From positions 186,001-250,000 of the forward strand of contig NZ_FOQG01000003.1 in the NCBI RefSeq assembly GCF_900113685.1: a stretch of 64,000 bases of DNA, read 5' to 3'. The notes under the pieces are model-generated. The model was given only the letters and a program-made list of their open reading frames with translations. It was not told the origin of the DNA and searched no databases. The position numbers and the translations under genes were made by a program. Positions 45,901-53,820 of this stretch are shown here, piece by piece (position 1 is the stretch's first letter; every line of letters begins with the position of its first letter). The stretch comes from Nocardioides psychrotolerans (GTDB lineage: Bacteria; Actinomycetota; Actinomycetes; Propionibacteriales; Nocardioidaceae).

Positions 45901-46342
45901 AGGAGGAGAAGAGCCCCGCGAGGCGCCGCGCGACGGAGAAGCGTCGGTCACGCCGCAGCCCGCCCTCCTCGCCGTCGCGACCGTGGCCGAGGTGCGCCGC
46001 CAGGGTCGCGGCCCAGGGCTCGTCGAGGCTCGCGTCGATCGCCGCGAGGAGCGGCCAGACCAGGCGGTCGGCGTCCCAGACGTCCTCACGACCACGGTCG
46101 AGCAGCAGGGAGACCAGCGAACGGGGGTTGAGGAACCGCACCCCCGCGCAGACCCCGTCGGCGCCCCTGTCGCCCACACCGAGCCGGTGCGAGAGCCGCT
46201 GGGTGAGCCACCTCTCGACCCCCTTGGCCGGCACCACCACGAGCTCCTGGGCGAACGGGTCCGGCAGTGGGGACGCAAGCAGGTCGCCGAGCGCGTCGGC
46301 GAGCTGGTCGGTGCGCGAGGCGCGGTGGAGGTGGAGGCTCAT
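42998..46342 (-). CDS. recC: exodeoxyribonuclease V subunit gamma (RecC)
   Basis: A 1114-residue RecC. The N-terminus ELVVVPAKGVERWLTQRL, the helicase-like ILVMCPDIETYAPLFSAGF and VCLVGLDDGVFPR match the inactive helicase folds of RecC that guide DNA and recognise Chi in characterised systems. First gene of the recCBD operon, 19 nt before recB. Confidence 0.95.
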   Translation of the reverse strand: MSLHLHRASRTDQLADALGDLLASPLPDPFAQELVVVPAKGVERWLTQRLSHRLGVGDRGADGVCAGVRFLNPRSLVSLLLDRGREDVWDADRLVWPLLAAIDASLDEPWAATLAAHLGHGRDGEEGGLRRDRRFSVARRLAGLFSSYAVQRPQLVTDWRDGLLTDGAGGELAPDLVWQALLWQRLLERVDVEPPDVRHDRALALLRAGGAGLDLPERLSLFGHTRLPATEVALLGALATTREVHLWLPQPSPALWDALAGVGGVVARDDDESAGAVGHPLLASLGRDARELRRTLAPVATVDEPVGVAVEEPTTILGWLQHDLRANGAPSAEARAVRVPAASDRSLQVHACHGAARQVDVLREVLVGLLADDPTLEPRDILVMCPDIETYAPLFSAGFGLADVVDQAAGGGHPAHRLRVRLADRALTSTNPLLAIAAGLVELASGRLTASQVLDLASTPAVRLRFGFTDDDLDRITRWVGEAGIRWGLDAAQRGRFEMQRFEHNTWRAGLDRMLLGVAMSGDDHRHVGRGLPVDDVGSNDVDLVGRLAELVDRLGACVVALEAASGVDSWMRALTEGVLGLTDVAPDDAWQVPQLERELTAAARSGHDTPEVPLRLADVRALLASRLGGRPTRANFRTGTLTVCTMVPMRSVPHRVVCLVGLDDGVFPRVSIEDGDDVLARRPLTGERDARSEDRQLLLDALLAATETVVVTYTGANEHSGAARPPAVPLGEVLDAADRTAAAPVRDSVLVEHPLQPHDPRNLQPGRLLPGDPGRPFSFDRAALAGARAMVGPRVARPPLLDGPLPERPVEDVSLADLKTFFTHPVRSFLRQRLEVSVPLSPDELRDAIPVELDKLEEWHIGDHLLREVMAGQDDTAVMLAEQLRGTLPPGDLGVTTLKGVVAESQKLFDRTADLRVGAARSVDVDVDLGGGRRLSGTVSGLYGAKLVSLGYSRLKPRQRLHSWIDLLALSAARPDASWTAHAVGRERAGPRRALAGPLDHRAVDHLRTLVELRDLGLRTPLPLPIQTAAAWADGRARELRGDDVSPVELARRAWTTDPHNAFGIKGEDADDHHVRAFGPDQPVEVLLAAGLATYAWQVWEPLLAGGERVAAL

Positions 46343-46378
46343 CGCGGCCGACCCTAGACGGCTGCACCGACGAGTCGG

Positions 46379-46870
46379 TCAGTCGTCGCCCCAGTGTGCT
46401 GCGGTGTCGGCCTTCTCCCGCTCGGCAGCGAGCTGCGTGACCGCGTCGGGGTGGCCGTGGAAGCGGCGATAGCTGTAGACCACCAGCGCGAGGGCGATGA
46501 AGCCCGACGCGATCTGCGTGACCGCGGTGGCGAGGCCGCCGGGCAGCCACCAGCCATCGCTGAAGGGCCACCAGCCGGGCGCCGGAGGACTCCAGATCCA
46601 GACGGCCCCGGCGACGAACAGCAGCAACGCACCGGTCACCGAGGCGACCACGCGAGGGATCGTCTCGACGCTCTCGGCCGCACCCTTGAGCGCGCGGAAC
46701 TTGATGGGCGCGAGGCGACGCTCGGCCCACTCGTACTGTTGGGAGAGGATCGCGAGGCCACCGAAGACCATCAGCAGCCCCGGCCCGGGCAGGATCAGCG
46801 CAGCGATGCCGGCCACGACCAACAGCCAGCCGACACCCTCGAGCGCGACTCTCTTCGCGGCACCCTTCAT
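46379..46870 (-). CDS. TIGR02611/PGPGW-type membrane protein
   Basis: A 163-residue protein with a short helix-loop-helix N-terminus LLVVAGIAALILPGPGLLMVFGGLAIL (transmembrane pair around PGPG), then two further membrane segments around residues 75-95 and 120-140, and a charged tail. The family is of unknown function. It may share an operon with recC, 36 nt downstream. Confidence 0.82.
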   Translation of the reverse strand: MKGAAKRVALEGVGWLLVVAGIAALILPGPGLLMVFGGLAILSQQYEWAERRLAPIKFRALKGAAESVETIPRVVASVTGALLLFVAGAVWIWSPPAPGWWPFSDGWWLPGGLATAVTQIASGFIALALVVYSYRRFHGHPDAVTQLAAEREKADTAAHWGDD

Positions 46871-46931
46871 GCCATAACTCTGGCAGATCGGGACAAGTGT
46901 CGATGCCGGACGGACGCCCGGCCTCGGCGGC

Positions 46932-47459
46932 TCAGCTCCTGGCGTACGTCGCGAGGTAGGCGCGTCCCTCGTCGTCGAGGCGCCCGTGGGCCTCGGCGAC
47001 CTTCGCCCAGCGGACCGTCATCCGCAGGAAGCGCAGGGGGTTGTAGACGTCCTCCTCGCGGCTGAAGAGCCCGTTGCCGGCGTAGGTCATGATCGTGAGG
47101 TTGGCGGCCTCGTGGAGCGATCCGTCACCGGGATCCGGCATCAGGTTGCGCACCTCGCAGATCAACCGCGAGGTCGCCTCGTCGACCACCTGCCAGGCCA
47201 ACGGGAAGGAGGTCATCGTCCCGCCCGGGAACGAGGTCATGGTGGCGACCGACCACTCGCGGATCGCGTCACGACCGTGGAAGGTGCCGAAGGCGTGCTC
47301 GACGTAGTCGGCGTCCTCGGTGAAGTTGAGGGCGAAGTCGGCCCAGTCTCCGGTGCGGGCGTGCTCCTGGACCCGCGCATGCATCGCGGCGTAGGCCTCG
47401 GTGATCTCCTCGGCACGGAACAACTGACCTGTCACGGGGCCTAAGGTCCCACCCCCCAT
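46932..47459 (-). CDS. SnoaL/NTF2-like domain protein
   Basis: A 175-residue protein with an NTF2-like fold: a helix pair (EEITEAYAAMHARVQEHART), FTEDADYVEHAFGTFHGRDAIREW and a beta sheet. Start chosen at ATG 47459. SnoaL-like members are cyclases, isomerases or binding proteins; no specific activity can be assigned. Confidence 0.8.
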   Translation of the reverse strand: MGGGTLGPVTGQLFRAEEITEAYAAMHARVQEHARTGDWADFALNFTEDADYVEHAFGTFHGRDAIREWSVATMTSFPGGTMTSFPLAWQVVDEATSRLICEVRNLMPDPGDGSLHEAANLTIMTYAGNGLFSREEDVYNPLRFLRMTVRWAKVAEAHGRLDDEGRAYLATYARS

Positions 47460-47559
47460 GACCGATGTCACGTAAAGCACCCCGCCGGGCACCCGCGCGA
47501 GGTTACGTTTCGACGGCTCGGGCTCCTCGATCCGAGCACCGAGGGAGGGAAACCCGGAT

Positions 47560-48435
47560 ATGACCAGGATGTGGAAGCTGGCGCTCGCGACGTTCGTCGC
47601 GATCGCGCTGATGGCCGGATTCACCGGCACGAGTGCCACCGCAGCACCGGTGCGCGCAACAGCGGGCCCAGGATCGACAGCCCCAGGATCGACGGCGGAG
47701 CGGGCTGACGAGTGCGGTCAGCAGCAGGCACGCGTGGCCCGGACCCAGCGCAACGCCGCGATCAAGAAGACCCAGCTGGCCAAGGCCGGCAAGGTCCTCA
47801 AGCAGGCCAGCAAGCGACTGCAGAAGGCCAAGAAGTCCGGCCAGAAGGCCCTGATCAAGAACGCCAAGAAGGGCGTCAAGCGCGCCAAGGCCAACCGGGC
47901 CGTCAAGGTCCGCAACCTGAAGACGGCGCGCAACCTGGTCGCCGTGGCGGCCCAGCAGCTGCGCTCCTGCCAGCAGGCCGGTGGTGGTGGCGGCACGGCC
48001 GGTCCGCTCCAGCCCGTCTGTGACGCCGGCCTGCCCCAGGCCGTCTGCGACGCGCTCGACAGCCTCCCGCTCCCCGGCGGTGCGCCCGGCGCGACCAGCC
48101 CGATCCAGACCCTCTGCGACGCCGGTCTGCCCCAGGCGATCTGCGACGCAGCAGCCACCGGGGTCCCGTCCATCCCGGGCGTCGACAACCCGATCCAGGC
48201 CCTCTGTGACGCCGGTCTGCCCCAAGGCATCTGCGACCTCGCAGGTGGTCAGGTCGGCCTCGACACCCTGCCCATCCCGGGCGGCCTGCCCGGCATCCCG
48301 TCGTTCCCCGGCATCCCTGAGGTCCCGGGCCTCGACACCCTGCTCGCCCTGCTCTCGCCGCTGACCAACCAGCTCCCGCTGGCCACCGTCTGCGACACGA
48401 TCGACATCCCGGTCGTCTGCGACCTGGTCGGCTGA
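47560..48435 (+). CDS. secreted Lys-rich protein with CDAGLPQ repeats
   Basis: A 291-residue exported protein: signal peptide (MTRMWKLALATFVAIALMAG, cleavage near ATA-AP), then a Lys/Ala/Gln-rich helical region (about 55-140), then Gly/Pro-rich repeats. The unit CDAGLPQ(A/G)(V/I)CD occurs three times, with a fourth diverged copy at the end (VCDTIDIPVVCD), each with a Cys pair suited to disulfides. No family is recognised. It may be a cell-wall or envelope protein binding anionic polymers through its basic region. A strong terminator hairpin follows. Confidence 0.75.
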   Translation: MTRMWKLALATFVAIALMAGFTGTSATAAPVRATAGPGSTAPGSTAERADECGQQQARVARTQRNAAIKKTQLAKAGKVLKQASKRLQKAKKSGQKALIKNAKKGVKRAKANRAVKVRNLKTARNLVAVAAQQLRSCQQAGGGGGTAGPLQPVCDAGLPQAVCDALDSLPLPGGAPGATSPIQTLCDAGLPQAICDAAATGVPSIPGVDNPIQALCDAGLPQGICDLAGGQVGLDTLPIPGGLPGIPSFPGIPEVPGLDTLLALLSPLTNQLPLATVCDTIDIPVVCDLVG

Positions 48436-48460
48436 GCAACCCCTGGCTCCACGGCAATGC

Positions 48461-48498
48461 ACACCGCGCCGTCACCCTGCTGGGTGGCGGCGCGGTGT
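48461..48498. terminator. strong inverted-repeat terminator between convergent genes
   Basis: ACACCGCGCCG (48461-48471) and CGGCGCGGTGT (48488-48498) form a perfect 11-bp stem with a 16-nt loop that has an internal ACCC/GGGT pair. It lies between the repeat-protein gene and the convergent monooxygenase gene and can terminate both. Confidence 0.8.
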
Positions 48499-48513
48499 CG
48501 AAGGTGTCGTACG

Positions 48514-50340
48514 TCAGCTGAGGTGGTGGACCTCCTGCTGGCCGTAGACCGGGGTGTCGATCCCGACGCTGCGGGCCTTGAGCTGCAGCGCGAGGTAGAG
48601 CGAGTAGTGGCGCGACTGGTGCAGGTTGCCGCCGTGGAACCACAACGCCTCCTGCTGGGTGGGCTTCCACATGTTGCGCTGCTCGCCCTCCCAGGGGCCG
48701 GGGTCCTTCGTGGTGTCGGACCCGAGGCCCCACACCTTGCCGACCTTGTCGGCGACCTCCTGGCTGATCAGGTCGGCGGCCCAGCCGTTCATCGAGCCGT
48801 AGCCGGTGGCGTAGACCACCAGGTCGGCCGGCAGCTCGGTGCCGTCGGCGAGCACGACCGCGTCCTCGGTCAGGTGGTCGACCTGGCCGTGCGCGAGCTT
48901 GACCTCACCGTCGGCCACCAGCTCGGCGGCACCGACGTCGATGTAGTAGCCCGACCCGCGCCGGAGGTACTTCATGAACAGGCCCGACCCGTCGTCGCCC
49001 CAGTCGTGGCGGAAGCCGGAGGCCTCGAGCCGCTCGTAGAAGTCCTTGTCCCGCTCGGCCATGGCCTCGTAGGCAGGGATCTGGAAGGTGTGCAGGATCC
49101 GGTAGGGCAGCGAGGCGAAGATCAGGTCGGCCTTCTCCGTCGTGACCCCGGCCGCCAGTGCCCGCTCGGAGTAGAGGTCGCCGAGGCCGAGGTCCATCAG
49201 GCTGTCGCTCTTCACGATGTGGGTCGAGCTGCGCTGCACCATCGTGACGTCGGCGTCGTTCTCCCACAGCGCCCCGCAGATGTCGAAGGCGGAGTTGTTG
49301 CTGCCGACCACCACGCACCTCTTGCCGGCGTAGGCGTCCGGGCCCGGGTGGGCCGAGGAGTGGTGCTGGTCGCCGCGGAAGACGTCCTGGCCCGGGAGCA
49401 CGGGGACCAACGGCTTGCCCGACATGCCGGTGGCGAGCACGAGCTGCTTCGGCCGCAGGGTGAGGGCCCGGCCCTCGCGCTCGATCTCGACGGTCCACTC
49501 CTGCGTCTCCTCGGAGTACGACGCCGAGGTGGCGACCGTGCTCGACCAGTAGGGCACCTCCATCACCCGGGTGTAGAACTCCAGCCAATCGCCCACCTTG
49601 TCCTTGGGCGCGAAGACCGGCCAGTTGTCGGGGAACTTCAGGTAGGGCAGGTGGTCGTACCAGACCGGGTCGTGCAGGCACAGCGACTTGTAGCGGCTGC
49701 GCCACTGGTCCCCGGGCCGGGCGTGCTTGTCGATGACCAGGCTCGGTACGCCGAGCTGGCGCAGCCGGGCGCCGAGGGCGATGCCGCCCTGGCCGCCGCC
49801 GATGACCAGCACCTCCGGCTGCGTCGTCGAGCCGAGCGACGCGGCCTCCTGCTGCTGCTTCTCCAGCCACGTGGTGCGGTGCTTGTCGGCGCCGTGCTTG
49901 GCGCCCATCGGACGGTGGGTGCCCCGCGGCTCCTCGTGCCCCGTGAGCTCGAAGAGGCTGGTGAGGAAGGTCCACGCCAACGTCTCCCCCTCCTCCTCGA
50001 CCAGGCGCACGAGGCCGCGACCACGCCCGACCGCGGTCTCGAAGGTGAACCAGGCCGTGGTCACCCCGTCGGCCTCGTCCGGTGGCTCCTCGGTGGCGAA
50101 GCCGGACGGGTCGACCCGCTCGAGGGTCTCCCCGAGCAGGTCGGCCACGCCGGTCGGGTTCTCGACGGTCGTGATGTTCCACGTGAAGGAGACCAGGTCG
50201 CGCCAGTAGCTCTCGGTGGCGAAGTGGCCGGCGGCACGTCGTACGTCGCGGGCGCGCAGCGCCTTCTCGAACGACGCGAGCCAGGCATCGGTGCGGGCCT
50301 GCGGGGAGGTGGTGGTCGGGGGATCGACGGTCTGGGTCAT
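48514..50340 (-). CDS. flavin-containing monooxygenase with N-terminal NTF2-like domain
   Basis: A 608-residue protein. Residues about 15-140 are an NTF2/SnoaL-like domain (WLASFEKALRARDVRRAAGHF). The FAD-binding motif is GGGQGG (181-186), preceded by EVLVI, and the NADPH-binding region has KRCVVVGSNNSAFD and LVVYATGYGSM as an FMO/BVMO-like signature. Catalysis would be NADPH- and O2-dependent oxygenation of a small molecule; the substrate is unknown. Such fusions are found in actinobacteria and fungi. Confidence 0.9.
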   Translation of the reverse strand: MTQTVDPPTTTSPQARTDAWLASFEKALRARDVRRAAGHFATESYWRDLVSFTWNITTVENPTGVADLLGETLERVDPSGFATEEPPDEADGVTTAWFTFETAVGRGRGLVRLVEEEGETLAWTFLTSLFELTGHEEPRGTHRPMGAKHGADKHRTTWLEKQQQEAASLGSTTQPEVLVIGGGQGGIALGARLRQLGVPSLVIDKHARPGDQWRSRYKSLCLHDPVWYDHLPYLKFPDNWPVFAPKDKVGDWLEFYTRVMEVPYWSSTVATSASYSEETQEWTVEIEREGRALTLRPKQLVLATGMSGKPLVPVLPGQDVFRGDQHHSSAHPGPDAYAGKRCVVVGSNNSAFDICGALWENDADVTMVQRSSTHIVKSDSLMDLGLGDLYSERALAAGVTTEKADLIFASLPYRILHTFQIPAYEAMAERDKDFYERLEASGFRHDWGDDGSGLFMKYLRRGSGYYIDVGAAELVADGEVKLAHGQVDHLTEDAVVLADGTELPADLVVYATGYGSMNGWAADLISQEVADKVGKVWGLGSDTTKDPGPWEGEQRNMWKPTQQEALWFHGGNLHQSRHYSLYLALQLKARSVGIDTPVYGQQEVHHLS

Positions 50341-50398
50341 GTGAGCCAGACCACACCACCAATGCCGCCAGCACCAGGGTTGCAGGCTGTTGCAGCCG

Positions 50399-51379
50399 TC
50401 AGGCGTCGACGGTCTCGCGCTCGGCCTCGGCGCGCTTGGAGGCGATCAGCGAGGTCGTGGTCGTGACGACGAGGATGCCGATGATGACGCCCAGGGAGGC
50501 CAGCGTGGGGATTTCTGGGACCGAGGACCACGTCATGTGGCCCCAGTGCAGGGCCAGCTTGACGCCGATGAAGCCGAGGATCGCCGCCAGGCCGTAGCTG
50601 AGGTGGACCAGCTTGGCCAGGGCGCCCTGGAGCACGAAGTAGAGCGCACGCAGGCCCAGCAGCGCGAAGGCGTTGGTGGCGAAGACGAGGTAGGGGTCAC
50701 CGGTGATGCCGTAGACCGCGGGGACCGAGTCGATGGCGAAGACCAGATCGGTGGCGAAGACTGCCGCGACGACGAGGGCCAGCGGGGTGAGCGCACGCTT
50801 GCCGTTCTGCAGGACGGTCATGCGCGTGCCGTCGTACTCCTCGGTGACAGGCATCAGCTTGCGGGCGAGCTTCACGACACGCATCTCGGAGATGTCGACG
50901 TCGTGCTCCTGGCCCCGCATCGCGTCGCGCAGCAGCTTGACGCCGGTGGCGAGCAGGATCAGGCCGAAGACCAGGAAGACCCAGTCGAAGGCGCCCAGCG
51001 CCGCGGCACCGAGCGCGATGAAGATGCCCCGCAGGACCAAGGCTCCGACGATGCCGTAGAGCAGCACGCGCTGCTGCAGCACCGCCGGCACGGCGAACGC
51101 AGCCAGGAGCAGCATGAACACGAAGAGGTTGTCGACGCTGAGCGTCTTCTCGACGAGGTAGCCGGTGTAGTACTCCACCCCCCGCTCGCTGCCGTGCTGC
51201 GACCAGATGTAGCCGCCGAAGGCGAGGGGCAGCGCGACGTAGAACGCCGACCAGGCGAGCGCCTCGCGCATCGAGACCTCGTGGGGCTTGCGCGTGGCGA
51301 TGAAGTCGACGACGAGCAGGGCGATGACCGCGCCGATGGTGACCGCCCACAGGGTGGGCGTGCCGATGGTGTCGAGCAT
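50399..51379 (-). CDS. TerC-family membrane protein (probable metal exporter)
   Basis: A 326-residue multi-pass protein with about nine membrane segments. KTLSVDNLFVFMLLLAAFAVP and FATDLVFAIDSVPAVYGITGDP are the TerC family signatures with conserved Asp residues in the membrane. Related proteins (Alx, MeeF/MeeY) export manganese. A manganese riboswitch lies in the leader, so this one is probably a Mn exporter or a Mn-supply protein for exported enzymes. Confidence 0.93.
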   Translation of the reverse strand: MLDTIGTPTLWAVTIGAVIALLVVDFIATRKPHEVSMREALAWSAFYVALPLAFGGYIWSQHGSERGVEYYTGYLVEKTLSVDNLFVFMLLLAAFAVPAVLQQRVLLYGIVGALVLRGIFIALGAAALGAFDWVFLVFGLILLATGVKLLRDAMRGQEHDVDISEMRVVKLARKLMPVTEEYDGTRMTVLQNGKRALTPLALVVAAVFATDLVFAIDSVPAVYGITGDPYLVFATNAFALLGLRALYFVLQGALAKLVHLSYGLAAILGFIGVKLALHWGHMTWSSVPEIPTLASLGVIIGILVVTTTTSLIASKRAEAERETVDA

Positions 51380-51410
51380 GAAGGGTTCTCCTCAGACATG
51401 GTGTTGCGCC

Positions 51411-51510
51411 TGAGGTCTCCCCCACCGCCCGAACCGGGCGGCGACCACCCGGGACGCCCGTGGGGGCGTCGTACTGACCAGATGACCTGAGTGGGGTACT
51501 CCCCTCGATG
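51411..51510 (-). promoter_or_regulatory. yybP-ykoY manganese riboswitch
   Basis: In the leader of terC the transcript begins the aptamer with GAGGGGAGUA and ends it with GGGGGAGACCUC, matching the conserved loops of the manganese-sensing yybP-ykoY class, with GAGG/CCUC as the closing P1 stem. The interior has further helices (a GACGCCC/GGGCGUC pair and a CCGCCCG/CGGGCGG hairpin). About 31 nt separate it from the start codon, including an AGGAG ribosome binding site, so translational control is likely. Confidence 0.82.
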
Positions 51511-51596
51511 CCAACCATAGGACACGTCACCAACAGCACGCCAACCTCGGCGTGACACAGTGACGGTCCTCACAGTGGGGGCTCACAGGAGGACCA

Positions 51597-52766
51597 ATGA
51601 CCGCTGACCTGTCGCGTCGCGCGCAGGAGCTCCAGCGCGTCCACGACGCGGTGCTCGGCGGCAGCCGGCCACCCTCGCGGCCCCGCCCGCTGGTCGCCCG
51701 CTCCTGGTCACGCGTGATGCAGATGGGCCTCGACCCCGACGGCGACAACGCGCGCGACCCGCTGCCGCAGTCCGAGCTGGAGCGCCGACGTCGGGCCTCT
51801 CCGCTCGCACCGGTCGTCGACGAGCTTCGGCGGGTGCTGACCAGCGTGGCCGACGCGTCGCAGTTCCTCATGGTGGTGTGCGACGCGGAGGGGGTGATCC
51901 TGTGGCGCGAGGGCGCCGCTCGGGTCAGGGTGCGCGCCGACGACCTCGGGTTCTCCGAGGGGGCGGCGTGGACCGAGCGGATCGTCGGCACCAACGCGAT
52001 CGGCACCGCACTCGCCGAGGCGGCCCCGGTGCAGCTGTTCTCGGCGGAGCACTACGAGCAGAAGCAGCACCCCTGGTATTGCACCGCAGCCCCGCTCCAC
52101 GACCCTCGGACCGGGGAACTGATCGGGGTCGTCGACGTCAGCGGGCCTGCCCTCACGCTGCACCCGGCGATCGGCGCGCTGGTCGAGAGCGCCGTCCGGC
52201 TCGCGGAGGCACAGCTGTGGCGCCACCACGAGGTGCGCCTGGCACGGCTGCGTCGCTCCTCGGAGCACCTGGCCGGGCCGTTCCTCGTCGTGGACGAGCA
52301 CGGCTGGGTCGCCCACCACAGCGGGATCGCCCGGCGCGACCGGATCGAGGTGCCGGTCGCGCACCGCGCCCTGGCCATCCCCGGGCTGGGAATGTGCCTG
52401 CCCGAGCGGATCGGTGACGGCTGGCTCGTGCGACCCACCGAGCTCGACCACACGATCACCGCCCGGCTCGACCTCGCCGGCTCGCCGGGCAACCCGGTGC
52501 TCGAGGTGCGCTCGGAACACGAGCCCTGGCGCACGGCACTCACCCCGCGCCACGCCGACCTGCTGGCGCGCCTGGGCGACGCGGGCCGTGCGGGCCTGAC
52601 CGCCGAGCAGCTCAGCATCGCGATCTTCGGCGACGGCGCCCACGTGGTGACCGTGCGCGCCGAAATCTCCCGACTGCGGCGGGTGGTCGGCGCGCTCGTG
52701 TCGACGAACCCCTACCGCCTGGCCGACGGGGTGCAGCTCATGGTGCTGCGCCCGCCGGCGGCGTGA
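51597..52766 (+). CDS. GAF-domain transcriptional regulator (AcoR-like sensor part)
   Basis: A 389-residue protein. Residues about 70-215 are a GAF domain with the AcoR-like start LARSWSRVMQMGLDP and WTERIVGTNAIGTALAE, and the HPWYCTAAPLHDP motif of this sensor type. No sigma54 ATPase domain is present. The C-terminal 60 residues (TAEQLSIAIFGDGAHVVTVRAEISRLRR split) fit a winged HTH as in transcription regulators. AGGAGGACC precedes the ATG. It probably senses a small molecule and controls nearby genes; targets are unknown. Confidence 0.82.
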   Translation: MTADLSRRAQELQRVHDAVLGGSRPPSRPRPLVARSWSRVMQMGLDPDGDNARDPLPQSELERRRRASPLAPVVDELRRVLTSVADASQFLMVVCDAEGVILWREGAARVRVRADDLGFSEGAAWTERIVGTNAIGTALAEAAPVQLFSAEHYEQKQHPWYCTAAPLHDPRTGELIGVVDVSGPALTLHPAIGALVESAVRLAEAQLWRHHEVRLARLRRSSEHLAGPFLVVDEHGWVAHHSGIARRDRIEVPVAHRALAIPGLGMCLPERIGDGWLVRPTELDHTITARLDLAGSPGNPVLEVRSEHEPWRTALTPRHADLLARLGDAGRAGLTAEQLSIAIFGDGAHVVTVRAEISRLRRVVGALVSTNPYRLADGVQLMVLRPPAA

Positions 52767-52837
52767 TCTCGGCGGGCGCTCGCGGCTCGATCGGCGCGCC
52801 GGAGTTGGACTATCAGATCAGGTCACTGCATAATATC

Positions 52838-52850
52838 TAGTAATTCACTA
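52838..52850. promoter_or_regulatory. AT-rich dyad upstream of the TauE/SafE gene
   Basis: TAGT at 52838-52841 and ACTA at 52847-52850 flank an imperfect AT-rich centre, in a stretch (52830-52870) much lower in GC than its surroundings. This may be an operator or promoter of the exporter gene, 68 nt upstream of its start. Confidence 0.35.
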
Positions 52851-52917
52851 CATCATTTACTTTTACTCGACTTCGTCGGGCCCGGTGCAGGGTCCGAACA
52901 GCCGAAAGGTGCACCAC

Positions 52918-53817
52918 ATGCGCAAGCTCCTCGTCCTCGGCGTCGTCGGCTTCCTGGCCCAGCTCATCGACGGCTCGCTGGGCATGGCCTACGGCGTCAC
53001 GTCCTCGACGCTCCTGCTGGCCGCCGGCCTCGCTCCCGCCGCCGCCTCCGCCGCGGTGCACTTCTCCGAGATCGGCACCTCGCTGGTCTCCGGCTTCTCC
53101 CACCACAAGCTCGGCAACGTCGACTGGCGCACCGTCTCGATCCTCGCGATCCCCGGCTTCGTCGGCGCCTTCGCGGGCGCGACGTTCCTCGCCAGCCTCG
53201 ACGGCGACGCGGCCAAGCCGTGGGTGGCCGGCATCCTGCTGAGCCTCGGCCTCTACGTGATCTGGCGCTTCCTGGTGCTGGGCGGTCGCCGCCCCACCTT
53301 CAAGAGCCGCCCGTCGGCCCGCATGCTGGCCCCCATGGGCCTCGTCGGCGGCGCGCTCGACGCGATCGGCGGCGGCGGGTGGGGCCCTGTCGGCACCACC
53401 ACCCTGCTCTCCTCGGGCCGTCTCGAGCCCCGCAAGGTCATCGGCTCCATCGACACCTCGGAATTCGTGGTCGCCGTGGGCGGTTCGCTCGGCTTCCTGA
53501 TCGCGCTCAGCTCCTCGGGGATCCCGTGGAGCTATGCGCTCGCGCTGCTCGCCGGTGGTGTCGTCGCCGCCCCGATCGCGGCGTGGCTGGTCAAGAAGCT
53601 CGCCGCCCGGGTGCTCGGTGTCGCGGCTGGGGGCCTGATCGTTGTCACCAACTCCAAGACCATCGCCGAGACCCTCGGCGCCACGGGCTGGACCGTGGCC
53701 GCCGTCGTCGCCACCCTGGCCGTCCTGTGGATCACCGGCATCGCGTGGGCCGTGCGCCAGGAACGCCGCTCCCGTGGTGACGTCACCGAGCCCGCGGCGT
53801 CGTACGCCGGGGTCTGA
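52918..53817 (+). CDS. TauE/SafE-family sulfite exporter
   Basis: A 299-residue protein with about eight membrane segments. The two family repeats show AQLIDGSLGMAYGVTSSTLLLAAG and VGGALDAIGGGGWGPVGTTTLL (second repeat, with conserved Gly-rich loop). Members export sulfite or other sulfur-containing anions. ATG at 52918 (MRKLLVLGVVG) is chosen over one 33 nt upstream because AAAGG lies before it. Confidence 0.92.
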   Translation: MRKLLVLGVVGFLAQLIDGSLGMAYGVTSSTLLLAAGLAPAAASAAVHFSEIGTSLVSGFSHHKLGNVDWRTVSILAIPGFVGAFAGATFLASLDGDAAKPWVAGILLSLGLYVIWRFLVLGGRRPTFKSRPSARMLAPMGLVGGALDAIGGGGWGPVGTTTLLSSGRLEPRKVIGSIDTSEFVVAVGGSLGFLIALSSSGIPWSYALALLAGGVVAAPIAAWLVKKLAARVLGVAAGGLIVVTNSKTIAETLGATGWTVAAVVATLAVLWITGIAWAVRQERRSRGDVTEPAASYAGV

Positions 53818-53820
53818 CGC

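Noticed and set aside
48010..48250. Regularly repeated DNA suggesting a CRISPR-like array
   Set aside because: Repeats are in frame and encode CDAGLPQ protein units, with no variable spacers.
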